Of a DNA stretch of 64,000 bases, positions 9,906 to 21,782 are shown in pieces. The DNA lies in assembly GCA_043228905.1 (NCBI GenBank), contig JBHGNT010000020.1, forward strand, positions 4,836,001-4,900,000. The letters are read 5' to 3'. The notes beneath the pieces were generated by a model. That model had not been told where the DNA came from, ran no database searches, and saw only the letters and a list, made by a program, of their open reading frames with translations. This DNA is from Azolla caroliniana. Taxonomy: Eukaryota; Polypodiophyta. Position 1 is the stretch's first letter, and every line of letters starts with the position of its first letter. The translations under genes and the position numbers were made by a program.

Positions 9906-11960
9906 AGACCGTCACCAACCAAGATCGATGCGATTCAAGCTATGAAAGAAGTATGAGAGTCACAATCCGAAGTTCGAAGGTTTCTTGGAGCATGTGCATT
10001 CTACCACATATGGATTTTGCACTATGCACATATAGCGGACCCACTCTATCACTTGTTGCGGAAGGGTAAGAAGTTTGAATGGAAACCAAAGCATACCAAA
10101 GCTGTGAAGAAGCTCAAGAAATCACTACGGAGGGCAAAAGCACTAAAGAAGCCGAACTATGACCAACCGATCATAGTAACGGTTGACACAAGTCCAACCA
10201 GAATCAGATGGGTCATCAATCAAGCCAATCCGGAAGGTTCACGATATCCGATCCGATTCGGAGCAAAGGTTCTCAACGAAAGGCAACGCGGATATGCACA
10301 AGTTAAAAGAGAATTATGGGGAGTCGTGTCAGCAATCAAATCGGATCGAGATTATTTGATTGGAGCCGAAGTAGTGATCGAAACGGATTGTCTTCCGATA
10401 CTCGGGATGATGCGGTGTTGTACGATACCGGATGTGGCTATGCTAAGATGGATTTCATATGTTAAGTCACTTAATCCGGAGGTAAGACACATCTCCGGAA
10501 AAGATAACGCTGTAGCGGATATGCTATCAAGGGCGTGGTTCGGAGATGACATAACCGAATCCAATAATGAAGAAGTTTCCGAAGACTACTTTGCTTCGGA
10601 GCACATATGCCGGGTGGACGTAATCCAAGAATTCCAAGAAGAAGAATACGAGGGAGAAAGCTTGTTGATCGAGAAAATGCTACGAGAAATCGAGGAATCA
10701 TCGGACAATAAAGAGAAGAGAGCCAAGATCCGAAGTAAGAAACGACAAGTTAGAAAGTTCTTTTTGAAAAATGGATTTTTATGGAGGGAGCCGAAAAGAC
10801 CGGGTGGTATACCACTTCGAGTAGTCGGGACAAAAGAGCAACGAAACCAGGTAATGTCCGAATTTCACGAATCTGATTGGGCTGGACATCGGGGAACATG
10901 GGCAACATTTGGGAAGATCAAGCAAAGATATTGGTGGAATAATATGTACAAAGATGTCGCGGAGTTCAAGGAAAGCTGCGAGAACTGTCAAATCTACTCC
11001 GGAGTTCGACACCGAGATGAGTTACATCCGACATTCTCACCGACAATCAACTTCAAATGGATGGTCGATATTGTAGCCATGCAAACCGGGATCAGACAAA
11101 AGAAGTACTTGGTGTTAGCTCGGGAAGATCTCACAAACCAAGTAGAAGGTCAGGCGCTACGGAGGAAAACGTGTTCTGCGGTATGTCAATTTCTTTTGGA
11201 AGAAGTGTTTTGCAGGTACGGATGCGTAGGACAAGTGATTGCGGATCGGGGAGAACTTGACTCTGATAAAGCTAGGGGATTCTTCGCCAAACATGGAGTT
11301 CGGTTAACACTAACAACGGCATACATTCCGGAAGCCAACGGGAAGGTCGAGCGAGGACATAGTCCGATCGTCAAAGCACTTGCCAAAGCATGCAACGGAA
11401 GGGTGATGGATTGGCCGCAGATGCTCCCGTATGCACTATGGGCGGATCGAACCACGCATAGCTCTGTAACCGGTTACATGCCGGTAGAACTTCTGACCGG
11501 ACGAGCACCGGTAATGCCAACGGAAACCGCAATCGCGACATGGACAATGCTACCATGGAAGGAAGAGATGAGCCGGGAAGAACTACTAGCGGTCCGGATA
11601 CGACAACTGGAGGGAAGACCGGAAGACATAGCGGAAGCAATACGCTGACAACAAGAAGCGCGATTCCGGAATAAAAGCCGGTTCGACACAAAGCACCGAC
11701 TACGACCGCGGAAGATTGAAGAAGGAGATTGGGTGATTTTCTACGACAGTAGTTTGGATCATCAACATACAACGATGCGGAAGTTCGCGAAAAGGTGGTT
11801 CAGGCCATACGAGGTTCGGAAAGTTTTCGACAACGGAACTTACCGACTATGCGAGTTGGATGGAACAATGCTACGAGTGCCTATAGTCGGGAAACGAGTG
11901 AAGATTTTCAAGAAGCGGACTGATGAAGAACCCTATGTGATCCTAGACAAGACCGACTAG
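9906..11960 (+). pseudogene. Alpha1 RNase H and integrase
   Basis: After a stop at 9903 the frame resumes and runs from 10017 to 11648. RNase H is seen as VTVDTSPT, AQVKRELWG and a DNAVADMLSRA block. Integrase follows with an HHCC finger (CENCQIYSG near 10980), first Asp in MVDIVAM (about 11057), second in IADRGELD (about 11240) and Glu in EANGKVERGH (about 11345). A stop at 11646 splits off the C-terminal part, which continues at 11733-11960 (RWFRPYEVRK). Sense-strand order and motifs match alpha2. Confidence 0.75.
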
Positions 11961-12107
11961 AAGGAGCAATCAGACGAAGATTGCGGTGATCTGGAAAGCG
12001 AAGAAAGTGGATTAGAACTCATAGTCGACTTAAGGGGAGAATCGGAGGAAGCGAGCATCGGGGACTTCGGCACATATCGGAGGATGTGTGGGTTAGGAGG
12101 GGGCGAG
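11961..12107 (+). other. Alpha1 3' leader and polypurine tract
   Basis: No gene is seen here. The stretch ends in the purine-rich tract AGGAGGGGGCGAG directly against the LTR start TGTCGTAG, as expected for the plus-strand primer of a gypsy element. Confidence 0.6.
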
Positions 12108-13004
12108 TGTCGTAGTGTAATTCGCACACTATGTGAAAAATTACATTTTTGGTCTCTCCGGATAGGGCATGGAGTACCCGGTGAGAACCGAAAGAAGGAA
12201 CCGATAAGGACCGAAACCGGTAAGGAGACCCGGCAAGAGCCGGATGAAGAAGGCTGGTGAGAGTCGGTGAGAAACGAATGAAGAGATCAGTAAGGAGGTC
12301 CCGGTAAGAACCGGACAAAGAAAACTAGCAAGCACCGGATGAAGCAGAACTGGAAAGAGCCGGATGAAGAAGGCCGGTGAGAGTCTCTCACCGGATGAAG
12401 AGACATATTTGTAAATAGAAGAAAGTATAAAAATATATATATTACATGCATAGGGAAAGATTCGAACCTTGCATCTCCATGTTAAAAATGTTAAGCCTTA
12501 TCATTATACTAGCGTATTATGAATTTTAAAGTTATACTAAACTTTATCCCATGTAAAATTTCTAGACATGCATGGTACAAAAAGTTATTCATGCATGGAC
12601 ACTCGAGTTAAAAGAAAAGATGAGATAGAAAGCTAATCATGCACATGCAGTGTGCATGAAAAGTAAAGATAGGAAAAGCATGATGCTTGCATGTGATAAA
12701 CTTAGACTCTTCCAACACTATATAAGGAAGAGAGAAAGATGTATAGAGGTTGTTGATTATTTTACAAGGAGATTAATATAATATAATCGTGGGATCCACG
12801 AGTTTGCTAACTATTTTTCTCTCTTAATTTGTGTACTCAATATATAATACACTATACTCGTGGGATTCACGAGTTTTTCATATCTTTCTTTCTTACAATA
12901 TATTTCATATTCTTAATTGCCTTAGAATTTTCTTTCCTCCTAGTCCAAAACCCCAGCGGTTCCCACCCAACTCATGCAACGATCCGGAGCCGTAAGGCAC
13001 GACA
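12108..13004 (+). repeat. Alpha1 3' LTR
   Basis: The LTR runs from TGTCGTAGTG to GGCACGACA. A TATA box (CTATATAAGG) lies at 12718-12727. Near the end comes a CCAAAACCCCAGCGGTTCC block also found near the end of the alpha2 LTRs. Two hairpin-forming motifs (CGTGGGATCCACGAG near 12787 and CTCGTGGGATTCACGAG near 12857) lie downstream of the TATA box. A tRNA-like module lies antisense at 12448-12520. Start and end are set by analogy with alpha2. Confidence 0.75.
12448..12520 (-). other. tRNA-like module in alpha1 LTR
   Basis: On the - strand this reads as a tRNA: an A-box-like CTAGTATAATGATAAGGC, an anticodon loop TTTTTAA (anticodon TTT with T33) at standard spacing, and a B-box AAGGTTCGAATCT. 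The anticodon stem does not pair, so it is unlikely to be a working tRNA. It may be a pol III promoter relic. Confidence 0.55.
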
Positions 13005-13305
13005 ACGCATTGCATTCACTCCTAGCCTTAACATGTCCATCTTCACGTGGCACACACAACAACATGTATTCCTCTTATTTTATTTTCTAACATAAAATGG
13101 TTTCAAACCTTGGAACTTGCGGACTCCAACAGTCAAGCTTGGATGTTGGTCTTTAAAGTTCATGTACAATTCAGCCTACATCAACCAATATATATAGCAA
13201 ACATTAATATACACTTGGTCAGAACACAATTTTATGGATTGTGAATTCATATAAAAAAATGGAATACCTCTATCATCTCCAAGAAGTGCCTAGGGTGAAT
13301 CTAGT
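13005..13305. other. Host sequence of alpha1 insertion, intron-like
   Basis: No coding signal is seen. The stretch lies downstream of a splice donor (CAGG/GTAAGTACT on the - strand at about 13306), so it is probably intron of the gene at 13306-13894. A following exon was not found before the LTR. Confidence 0.4.
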
Positions 13306-13894
13306 ACTTACCCTGACTTATTCGTTGTCTACACACGTCCTTCTTATTTCGTGAGACACGCGTATTTTTGGCCCAAAATGAATCCACTTTCTCAATAATC
13401 TCTTGAGATAAGGCATCACATCGTCGTCTACGTCCCAACCCCAGCCACTTGAATTGGTTGTAGTGTATATTTCGGCGATGTTTCCTCAAGTTCCTTCTTT
13501 GAATACCCAGGGCTAAGGCAACTTTAGTATCACTATATTTTTTTTCTCTCACACTGTTCACAACCATGTGTAGGGCTGCCCTCTTTGCAGCAAGTTTGTC
13601 TATGCTGTCTACAACTTTCACTAAGTCTAGGGATGACTTCATAGACTCTACAATCTCTTCTGAAACACATTGGTCCCTAAATTTTATTCTCTCCATGTCT
13701 TCATTCAAACGTTGATGGTGTAACACTCTACATATAATATCCCTACGATCCTCTTCACTAAATCTCTTCGTTATTTCTACCAAATAACGGACTATGTGAA
13801 GAACCACCCGTCTCTTGGTCCTTTCAGATATACATGAGTTACTTGACAACTCACTCTCATTGGGGACCCCCATTTGGTCACTAGATTTATCCAA
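13306..13894 (-). CDS. N-terminal exon of a transposase-like gene
   Basis: The exon starts with ATG at 13894 and stays open for about 196 codons to the donor CAGG/GTAAGTACT. It is basic and helical. Near residues 125-145 is a helix-turn-helix-like segment (VALALGIQRRNLRKHRRNI), followed by KVDSFWAKNTRVSRNKKDVC. That last block resembles the N-terminal region of the same animal-rich family to which I assign 2-1456, where it precedes the catalytic part. The likeness is from memory and moderate. The rest of the gene is missing here, possibly because alpha1 inserted into its intron. It would then belong to a second copy of the transposon. Confidence 0.45.
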
Positions 13895-14117
13895 AAAAAT
13901 TAAGTGTCCGGTGAGAGTAGTTAATGTTATATATAGACTACACTAAGAAAACACAATCAAATGTTTTTAAATGTGGCCTGCAAAGTGAGATAATTCGTTT
14001 CGAACATTAGAATTACGGAGCAAATATGACAATTGTAAAATCTAAAAATTTAGTACTGAAAAATGAAGAAATGAAAAATTTTAGTCCTGAAAATAAAAAA
14101 ATGGATGGAAGGAACCT
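13895..14117. other. AT-rich 5' flank of the exon
   Basis: This AT-rich stretch holds a TATATATAG-like motif near 13930, upstream of the - strand exon, and no open frame of note. The joint with truncated gypsy B' lies at about 14118. Confidence 0.35.
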
Positions 14118-14118
14118 C

Positions 14119-15480
14119 CAATGGTGGCGGGAGCGTTGATTCAGTGTGATATGCCGCCTCGATTTGCTACCCGCGGAGAAATCAAAGGATTGGACACCAA
14201 CACCACCCGAGGAGGAATCAAAGGATCGGTCACCGACACCACCAGCGGAGGAATCAAAGGATCGGATACCGACACCAACCGCGGAGAAAGAGCGGAGAAA
14301 GCAGGAGATCCATTTGGACGACACTATGCCGTATCCGTACCCAAAGTATCGGGACAATCCCGACGCGGAGGCTCATGTCTACACATTCCTCCAGACATGG
14401 GAAGCCAATCATGTTTCTCAGAGATTAACAGAGCCGGAGGCCGAACGGTCCAAAGTCGCCGAATTCGGCATGACACTAGAAGGACCGGCCGCTCGTTGGC
14501 ATGCAAAGCATTTACTAGGCAGCTTTGCCACTTTTGACGCCCTGAAGGCAAAATTCCTTCGGTTGTTCCATAGACAAGTCGAACAAAGGGAATTGGTCGG
14601 GCAATTTTATACCACCCGGCAGGAGGAGCACGAAACCGTGCCGCAATTTATAATCCGGTTTCAGACCTTGCACAACCACTTGACAAAAGCACCTCCCGAG
14701 GACGAAGCTAAAGCAGTATTTTTGGCTGCATTAAGGGAACCACTGAGAACAATGTGCGGAGTCCTCGACTTCTATACCAGCACAGTGGACCAAGTCATTG
14801 ATCGGGTGCTAGAGATGGACAAAAGCAGCTCATTCATGTCATTGGGGATGTTACACTGGGCACTTCCAAAGGAAGAGGATTTGAGGTTCCGACAGGCTCT
14901 GCAGTGCACGACATGTCTCAATTCAGGCCACTCAACGGTCAACTGCACCATGCGCACACAGTGTATGATTTGCCACTCTCGGGCACATAAAACGGATCGC
15001 TGCAAGTACAACTTGCTAAGCCGACAGGCTGCACCAGTCTGACACATAGAACCACGAAACAATCAGGACCCGGAGGAAGACCAATTCTGGAGAGATGACC
15101 GCGACCAACGCGGCGATAGATATACTGATCGAAGATGTGACGACTATGACCGCAACGAAAAACGCAGAGACGACTACCGAAGGAACCGGTACGAGCGAGA
15201 TGACTCTCGGGAATATGACTGACGCAGAGACGACAGACGACAAGGGAACTGAAACGGAATCAAAAGCGAGGATTTTTCCGCAGGGAAGAACGCCGGGAAG
15301 CAGCAAGAAATAGCAACCCAGCATCGGCACCGGATAACCGGGAAACTGAAGACAACCGTCGAGTAATACCCACATCCCAAACCGGAGGCAAAGGAGAATC
15401 AAGTAACAACCACAAAGTGTATTGTTACTAATGCCGGAAAGAGGGGCACTACAGTAATCAATGCCAAATCAAGACGAACG
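14119..15480 (+). pseudogene. B' gag
   Basis: Three TPTPP-type repeats of about 12 residues lead into a gag core (MPYPYPKYRD, then WEANHVSQRL, LEGPAARWH, QFIIRFQTLH) that aligns with B. Two CCHC knuckles follow (CTTCLNSGHSTVNC and CMICHSRAHKTDRC). The frame ends at 15042 with TGA where B has CGA. A third knuckle near 15420-15465 is broken by TAA where B has TAC. Confidence 0.8.
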
Positions 15481-15500
15481 AAAAACAGCTGGCAGTAAAT

Positions 15501-16676
15501 ATGGTTATTGCCGAAGTGACCGACGTTCAGCAAGTCACGACTCGGTCAAAAAGGAAAGCTGCTGAATGGGAAGCCCAGGAGGCAATTAGGAAGCAAGCAG
15601 CGCAATGGATTAAAAAGGCCAACGAACAAAATGTGGCGGAGATAAGAGACCAGAACGCACCAAGGGAGGAAGGAATCACACAACCGGAGGACAATCCGAC
15701 ATGGCAAGCACTCCAGGAGTGTCAGATCGTGCTCTCATTAGCACGATTGCTTCAGTTGGTACCACGATTCACGGCGGATCTACAAGCGACCGTCATCAAA
15801 CCAAAGCCGACACCAGCACCAACATTTTTCTCCAATCCGAAAGTAGGACCGACCGTGGTAGACACAAGCAACCTCGCAATCACAACAATTGTGAAGGGAA
15901 AGGAAATCGCTGGAACTATCATTGACGGAGGATCAGGAGTAAACGTCATCAGCCGGCAAACATGCAATAACCTGGGCATCCGGGAATGGGAGTCGTGTCC
16001 TTTTTGGTTACACATGGCAGATACCAGCTCAGTCCAACCGACCGGGCTTATCCGGGACCTAGAGGTCACAATCGGAGGCCACATATTCCGCATATCGGCC
16101 GTGGTGTTGCAGCTGAATGTGCAAGGAGCTTATCCTCTGCTGCTGGGACGGCCATGGCTACGAACGACACATATCAAACAAAACTGGCAAAAGAACATTA
16201 TCACATTCCGGGGTGGGAAGACGAAGGTACGCGTGGCTACGCAACCACGAGCAATCGCCAGCAAAGAAGCAACCCCATTATATGCAGAAAGTATTAATAT
16301 GTTGGAGGGGTTACCAGATGAAGAGATCGATCGCTACATGGAGGAACACCCAAGGATTGTACCGCTATTTGAGGTCGACATCACGGCAGCGGTAGAACCA
16401 TATATCATGACGCCGGAACCGGACGAACCGGATCAGGCAGCGATCCGGGAACTACGCCAGGCACAAGAGTCATTAGAGAGAGAAATGACAATATCCCAGA
16501 GAGTGAAGGCATCCCAGCTGGAGGAGGTCGACCTCGGTACGACGGACAAGCCAAGACCGGTCAACGTGGCAAAGGAGTTGCCGAACGAGGAAAAGAAAGC
16601 ATCTCGATTTTGCGGTCTACAGCCGACAAGCGGAGCATCTCGATCACCTGCGGTTATGCTTACCAAGCCCCGGTAG
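15501..16676 (+). pseudogene. B' protease and RT remnant
   Basis: The frame holds the linker and protease, with active site TIIDGGSGVNVIS near 15920 and YPLLLGRPWLR near 16130. Compared with B it jumps at about 16610 over roughly 0.6 kb of RT fingers and palm. It keeps only about 50 bp around the FLDDFAVYS region, shifted in frame and missing one Asp, then jumps again over about 0.3 kb to APVVQPP. RT function is lost. Confidence 0.8.
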
Positions 16677-17916
16677 TTCAACCACCAGATTGGACCAAAA
16701 GCTTTCACGTCTTTGTCGACGCGTCGGACGTTGTAATCGGTAGTGTTCTAATGTAGCTAACAGAGCCAAAATGGTACCGGCCGGTATATTACGCGAGCCG
16801 AAAACTCTCAAAAGCAGAATGGAACTACTCCACAACGGAACGAGAGGCCTTGGGTATGGTATATAGTGTCACAAAGTACAGACACTACTTACTCAGAAGG
16901 AAATTCTCCTTCCATGTAGACATTCGGCATTACTTTAACTGGTATCAAAGGCATCATTGAACGGGAAGATCGCGCGGTGGACATTGCTCCTACAAGAATT
17001 CGAATTTGACATCTTCCACCGACCCGGGGTGCAGCATGCGGTAGCCGATTACTTAAGTAGGATCGAATCCGGCAAAGCAGGAAACGGCGTACAAGATGAG
17101 TTTCCCGACGCCGAGCTGTTCCGGATCACGACAGAGCCGACCATGGATGCAACGGTGGCAGATGAGGACAAATGGATCACCAGAGTACCTAAGCACAAGC
17201 CATGGCAGACAAGGACAAATGCAACGGTTCCTAAGCGCCAGAGTACCCCGGAAAACATGGATCGTGACGAGAGGAAACGGGTGGCGGTCAGAAGCAGATA
17301 CTTCTGTCTGGTCGGAGACACCCTTTACCACAAGGGGGCAGACGGCATCTGGAGATGAACGGTGCGGAGTGACGAAAAAGATTTGATCCTCAGGGAAGCC
17401 CATTGTGGCATAGCTGGAGGGCATTATGCTGGCGAAGCAACAGGCCGGAAGATATGGCAAAGCGGGCTATGGTGGCCAACCACTCTAAAGGATGCCGTAA
17501 GGTATAGCAAAGAATGCGATTTGTGCCAGCGACTAGGCCAACCAATGGAGCAGGCCAGAATGCCGCACCACCCGGTTCTGCCCTTGGAACCATTTCAGAA
17601 GCGGGGACTGGACTTTGTTGCTCCCTTTAAGACCCCGGCCATGAGAACCGGAAATCGTTATATCATAGTGGCTACCGACTACTGTACCAAGTTGGTGGAG
17701 GCAAAGGCATTAAGGGACAACATGGCTGCTTCCACAACAAAATTCCTATACGAATGCATATGGTGCCGGTATGGTTGCCCGATCGAGTTAATAAGAGATC
17801 AAGGAGGGCACAACCAGCCAACCCGTTCCAAAGGAACACAGAACCACGCGGTCCGGATAACCGGCAAGAAGAGGTCCCGGTACTGGCGAGAACCGATCCA
17901 GACAACTCGGTTATAA
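16662..17916 (+). pseudogene. B' RNase H and integrase N-terminal half
   Basis: RNase H is recognisable (SFHVFVDASDVVIGS) with an in-frame TAG near 16756 where B has CAA. It continues to GVQHAVADYLSR (17030-17060). Integrase resumes at 17362 with an HHCC finger (AHCGIAGGHY, CDLCQRLG), first Asp in GLDFVAPF and second in IRDQGGH. The catalytic Glu region and C-terminus are deleted. A TGA at 17356 replaces CGA of B. Confidence 0.75.
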
Positions 17917-18240
17917 CCGACAAGTGACGTGACAGACTTCGGAAAAAAAAAAAATATATATACTAAATGAAAACATAAATGAATAAGAATAAATAGGTAA
18001 TAATGATGAAGGAGAATGGAAGAGGTGGGAGCGCTAGTCATTAATAAAGGAAGCGCCGCCAATTACTAAATGAAAAGGCGCCATTTAATAAATGGAGAGA
18101 CGTGGGGGACTTGCTATTTAACGCATAGAGCGTGGGCAAGGACTTACTATTTAAAGCGCAGCCACCGAAGTACGAGGAGAAAGCATACGCGGGAATTAAG
18201 AAAGGACTTGCTAAGTATGACAGGAGGGATGCATGCACGG
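17917..18240 (+). other. B' spacer between pol and accessory frame
   Basis: No gene is seen. An A-run of 12 bases near 17943 sits where B has 31 As. TATTTAA motifs occur near 18115 and 18148; B has TATTTAAAGC at 45114. They may be promoter relics for the downstream frame. Confidence 0.5.
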
Positions 18241-21200
18241 GAATCAGGGAAGGACGGCTCGAGAAAAACGCACCTACAAAAGCCAAAGGCCTATGAGGGA
18301 TTCATGTTTTACGAATTTTCAGTCACACAGGCGCAAGAGCACAGAAGAGCACCCACACACTCAGTGCGTATCTCCCACACCGAACAACAAACCCTGGAGG
18401 AAGAAGCAGGACCCATGGCGCTGTTAGAGGAAGCACGGTAATGGATCATAGAAAATGGTTTGGAAGGATTATTGCGCATCGCCGACGCTCCACCACACGC
18501 AGAACCGGAGTAGGTGGCAGCAACAATCGATTTGTTGGAGGTCATGGAAGGCGCGGTGCAGGCGCTCACAGGACTACAATCCAGAGGATTCCGATCTATC
18601 GAGAACCCCTCCAATCAGATTCTGTTTGAATACTTCAGAGAATACTCGTTAAGCAGCAAGGCATACCGAACGCAGGGCGGACAGAACCTGTTGTTCGGGG
18701 AGGTGGCCCGTGCCATGATGGAGTACGGGTTTGTACACCCTCGTCCCCTGGCCATACCAAAGGGCTGTGAGTGGACTAGCTCCACTTCATAACCGAAGGA
18801 CTGAAGGACGCGATCGGGAACTTGGTGGACGGGAAGAAGTCATGGGCCGGTATAGCGCAATGGCTGACTGTGTTGGTTCCACCGGTTCTCCCCATCAGAC
18901 AGAAGAAGCGAGGTCGGCAGGAGACCACTCCTAAGAAGAAAACAAAACGTCGACAACTCCTGGAAAAACACACTCCGGGATGGACCCAGGAAGGAGAAGA
19001 ACAACCGGAAGAAGGGCCATCCCGACGACAACCGAAACAGGTGGCGGCACAGGCAAAACCGACGGGGAAGGGGAAGGAAAAAGCGACAAAGAAGACCACC
19101 CACGCACAAGAACCGACTGAAGAAGAGCCAGTGCGATGGCCAGTGCGACGGCCGGAACCTGAACCAGAGGACTTTGTACAAAAGATCCGTCTGGGAACCG
19201 CTGGAGGACTCAGCCGAACCACTGGAGAGACAAGGTCGGGAGAAACGGGCGAAAGGACCAGCTCCACCAAATGGCGGCACTCAGCGACGGGCGAAGGGAC
19301 CGACTCTAGTAACCGAGGCAGAAGGGAAACAAGAAGAAGCCAGGGCCGCACCAAAGGAGGTAGCACCGGAACAGGTTTTGCCAGATTTCGGCAGAGAACC
19401 GTCATTCCCGGACTTGGGAAATGAACGGGTGTCGGAACCAGAAAAGACCGCAACACAGCCGGAGGGTGGACAGGACCAACAACCTGGACCAAGGAGCAGA
19501 AGCGCGCAAAGCACCCCAGATGATGGACTGGAAAGAAGTACCATGCAACAGTGGCTGAGGTGGCTCTCAGAACAAGTGTCGGGGGTAGCAGACCAAATGG
19601 ATGAGGAGGAAAAGCGTAGGGAACACCTGACGCGAACAACAACCCAAGAATTGGTCTCGCTCCGAACACAGATTCAGGAGTTGCAGGGGGAGCTGATACA
19701 GGCAAACGAAAGGGTGGCGGAAGTAGCCAGAACGAGCCAACAAGCACAGGTTGTCACCGAGCCGGTCGGGACAACAAGAAAGCAACCGGAACCGGAACTG
19801 GAACGGGTGGAAGGAAAGGCCTTGCAAACCGGCCCTGAGTCCGAAAAATTCATAGCAACCTTGAGAGAGGAGTTAAGGGCTCAGGAGGCGTTGAGAGAAA
19901 ATGAACGAGAGCAGCGGAAATTGGCGGAAGAGGACAGACGGAGGATGCAAGAGGGCCTCCGGAAAGGCCAGGCCAATAACGACCGACTGAGAGAGGAGAA
20001 GGACAAGCTGCAAAAGGAAAAGGATAGACTGCGTTGACATGCCGAGATAGAAATAGAACGTCTCCAGGAAGAACTCCGGCAACAGAAGGACCGAGACGAC
20101 CGGTTATGGGCTCAGGTGAACCGATGACTGACGCAAAAAACGGAGGATTTCGACAGGCTGTATCAGGACCACAAGCAGGCCAAGTCGGACAACAGGAAAC
20201 GGGGAGCGGAGTATGACCGGCAGATAGAAAAGCTTAAAGAGCAGCTGAAGGAGACTCGCTTGGATCTGGCCAAGACAATGGACGAAGTGAGTGCCAAAAA
20301 GGAAGCATTGTCGGCAGAGATAACCGAAGCAACGGCGCGAAGGAAGGAATTGGAAGCGTTGAGGCGGGAAAAGTTGGAGCTGGCTAAGAACCGTAACAAA
20401 GAAAAGGAACGGGCTACTTATACGTTGAACAAACTTCAGAGTACATATGAACGGAAGGCAGCGGAGTATGAAAGCCAAGCCCAGGTGGCGACGGCAATTA
20501 TAATACGGTTGAGGAAGGAAAAGGAAGAGGCGAATGCACGGGCTCAAGTAGGAGTGGACCGGATCCGGTTCATCATGTCGGCATGGAGGGACCGAGCTCA
20601 GACAAGTATCAATGAAAGTGCTGAGAAGGTATGGAAGGAGTGGGCACAACAGGCAGCAGAGCTGCAGACACTCCGGGCTGATGCTGAGAACCGGCGGAAG
20701 ATAGGTGACAAATTTTATAAAAAGGATGAAGAAAGCATAGTCACCATTCGGGAAGAATTGTCAGAGGATTTCTTCGCTTTGGCAGAAGAACATCTAAAGG
20801 AGATCCGGGGGTTGGTGGAAAGACTGGACGACGGGCAGCTCGAAACGCAAATGGAGTTAGAGAAGTACGAGCAAGAACGTCAACAACAGGAAGCCGAGGG
20901 TAAAACAACGCCCATCACAATAAGTGATGAAGAGCGACCGGCTGGGACACAACTTACCGACACCGAACCACCCCGACAGGAAGCAACCGAAGATGAACAA
21001 CCGGTTCAGATGAATCGGGAGGAGCAGTTGCAGGCCAACGCCGAGAGTGAAGAAGGGCCGTTGCAGGTTAACGTCGGAGCAGAGGAAGAAGTAGCAACGA
21101 ACCGACCAGTCGAGACTGGGGAAAGCGACACTGGTAATAAAACGGAGCCTGGAATGGAAGAAGAACAAGACGAACCCGGAAGGGACGGAGAGGAAGCACC

Positions 21201-21315
21201 AGTACAACAGAACCAAGAGGAGTCGGAGCAACAACCAATCCAACCGGAAGTCGGAGGGGAGGCAGGCAAGGAACAGGAAACCGAAGAGGAGGCACCACTT
21301 GACACCTTCGAGTAG
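18241..21315 (+). pseudogene. B' accessory coiled-coil protein, broken
   Basis: This is the counterpart of the accessory gene of B. The N-terminal domain is seen at 18414-18780 (FEYFREYSLSSKAYRTQGGQ), broken by TAA and TAG where B has CAA and CAG. The Pro/Glu/Lys-rich linker lies at about 18890-19560. The long coiled coil runs from 19560 to 20880 with TGA at 20037 and 20126 where B has CGA and CGC. The last frame (20260-21315) reads through the point where B has a TAG (here CAG at about 20836), which shows that the tail belongs to the same protein. Confidence 0.75.
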
Positions 21316-21353
21316 ACTTTGCTCGATATATTGGAAGAAGATTGAGGCCGTGT

Positions 21354-21383
21354 GTGGGTTCGAAGTGCAAAGCACTTTCCCAC
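21354..21383 (+). other. Pre-LTR hairpin of B'
   Basis: GTGGG and CCCAC pair around AAGTGC-AAA-GCACTT. The same 30-nt hairpin stands at 48469-48498 (B) and 53731-53760 (G), a short GGGCGTGCCAT linker before each 3' LTR. No polypurine tract is present. Confidence 0.8.
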
Positions 21384-21395
21384 GGGCGTGCCATG

Positions 21396-21782
21396 TGTTG
21401 GTCAGGCAAACGCGGAAGGACAAGTGGGAAGGCGGAATCGGATATAGAAATATAAAGTAATTATTAGTAGAATTATTATTCGGAGGGACGGATCCGGTAC
21501 AGTTGTACCGATCCGGATCCGGACCGATTTGGATGTGGTTGCCTAAGCGCACCGTTTTGTAACCTTGCCGGATGCCTATAAAAGGATCCAATGAATTGTA
21601 ATGTTTTTACGGAAGTAATACAAGATTATCCATTGCGTACTTTTCTTTGTCTGTGTTTCCTTACCGTCTGTGCTAATAATAATTATCTTACACGTGTGTT
21701 CTAACATCCTAACCTTACCACCCCTTTGGAGAAGTGTCGGAAGGACACCTCTGTTGGGGCTAGTCCAGCCAGCAAGACAACA
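21396..21782 (+). repeat. B' 3' LTR
   Basis: The LTR runs from TGTTGGTCAG to AAGACAACA (387 bp). A TATA-like CTATAAAAGGATCC lies near 21577. It aligns along its length with the 371-bp LTRs of B but with many substitutions and indels, so B' is much older than B. Confidence 0.9.

Larger units (their letters stand above)
8011..13004 (+). mobile_element. Ty3/gypsy element alpha1, 5' part displaced, decayed
   Basis: From about 8011 the sequence continues a gag-pol that the DNA transposon interrupts; the 5' LTR and gag are left of the window. The order is protease, RT, RNase H, integrase, polypurine tract (about 12097-12107) and 3' LTR (12108-13004). It is a diverged sister of alpha2 at 24710-32700. 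Frames are broken many times and the RT has a deletion, so it cannot be autonomous. Integrase has no chromodomain-like tail that I can see. Confidence 0.85.
14118..21782 (+). mobile_element. Ty3/gypsy copy B', 5'-truncated and decayed
   Basis: This copy is collinear with the intact element B (38761-48881) from the middle of gag to the 3' LTR. It lacks a 5' LTR, has lost two RT segments and the C-terminal integrase, and has many stops. It keeps the accessory coiled-coil reading frame and the pre-LTR hairpin. Comparison with B shows which stops are secondary. Confidence 0.9.
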
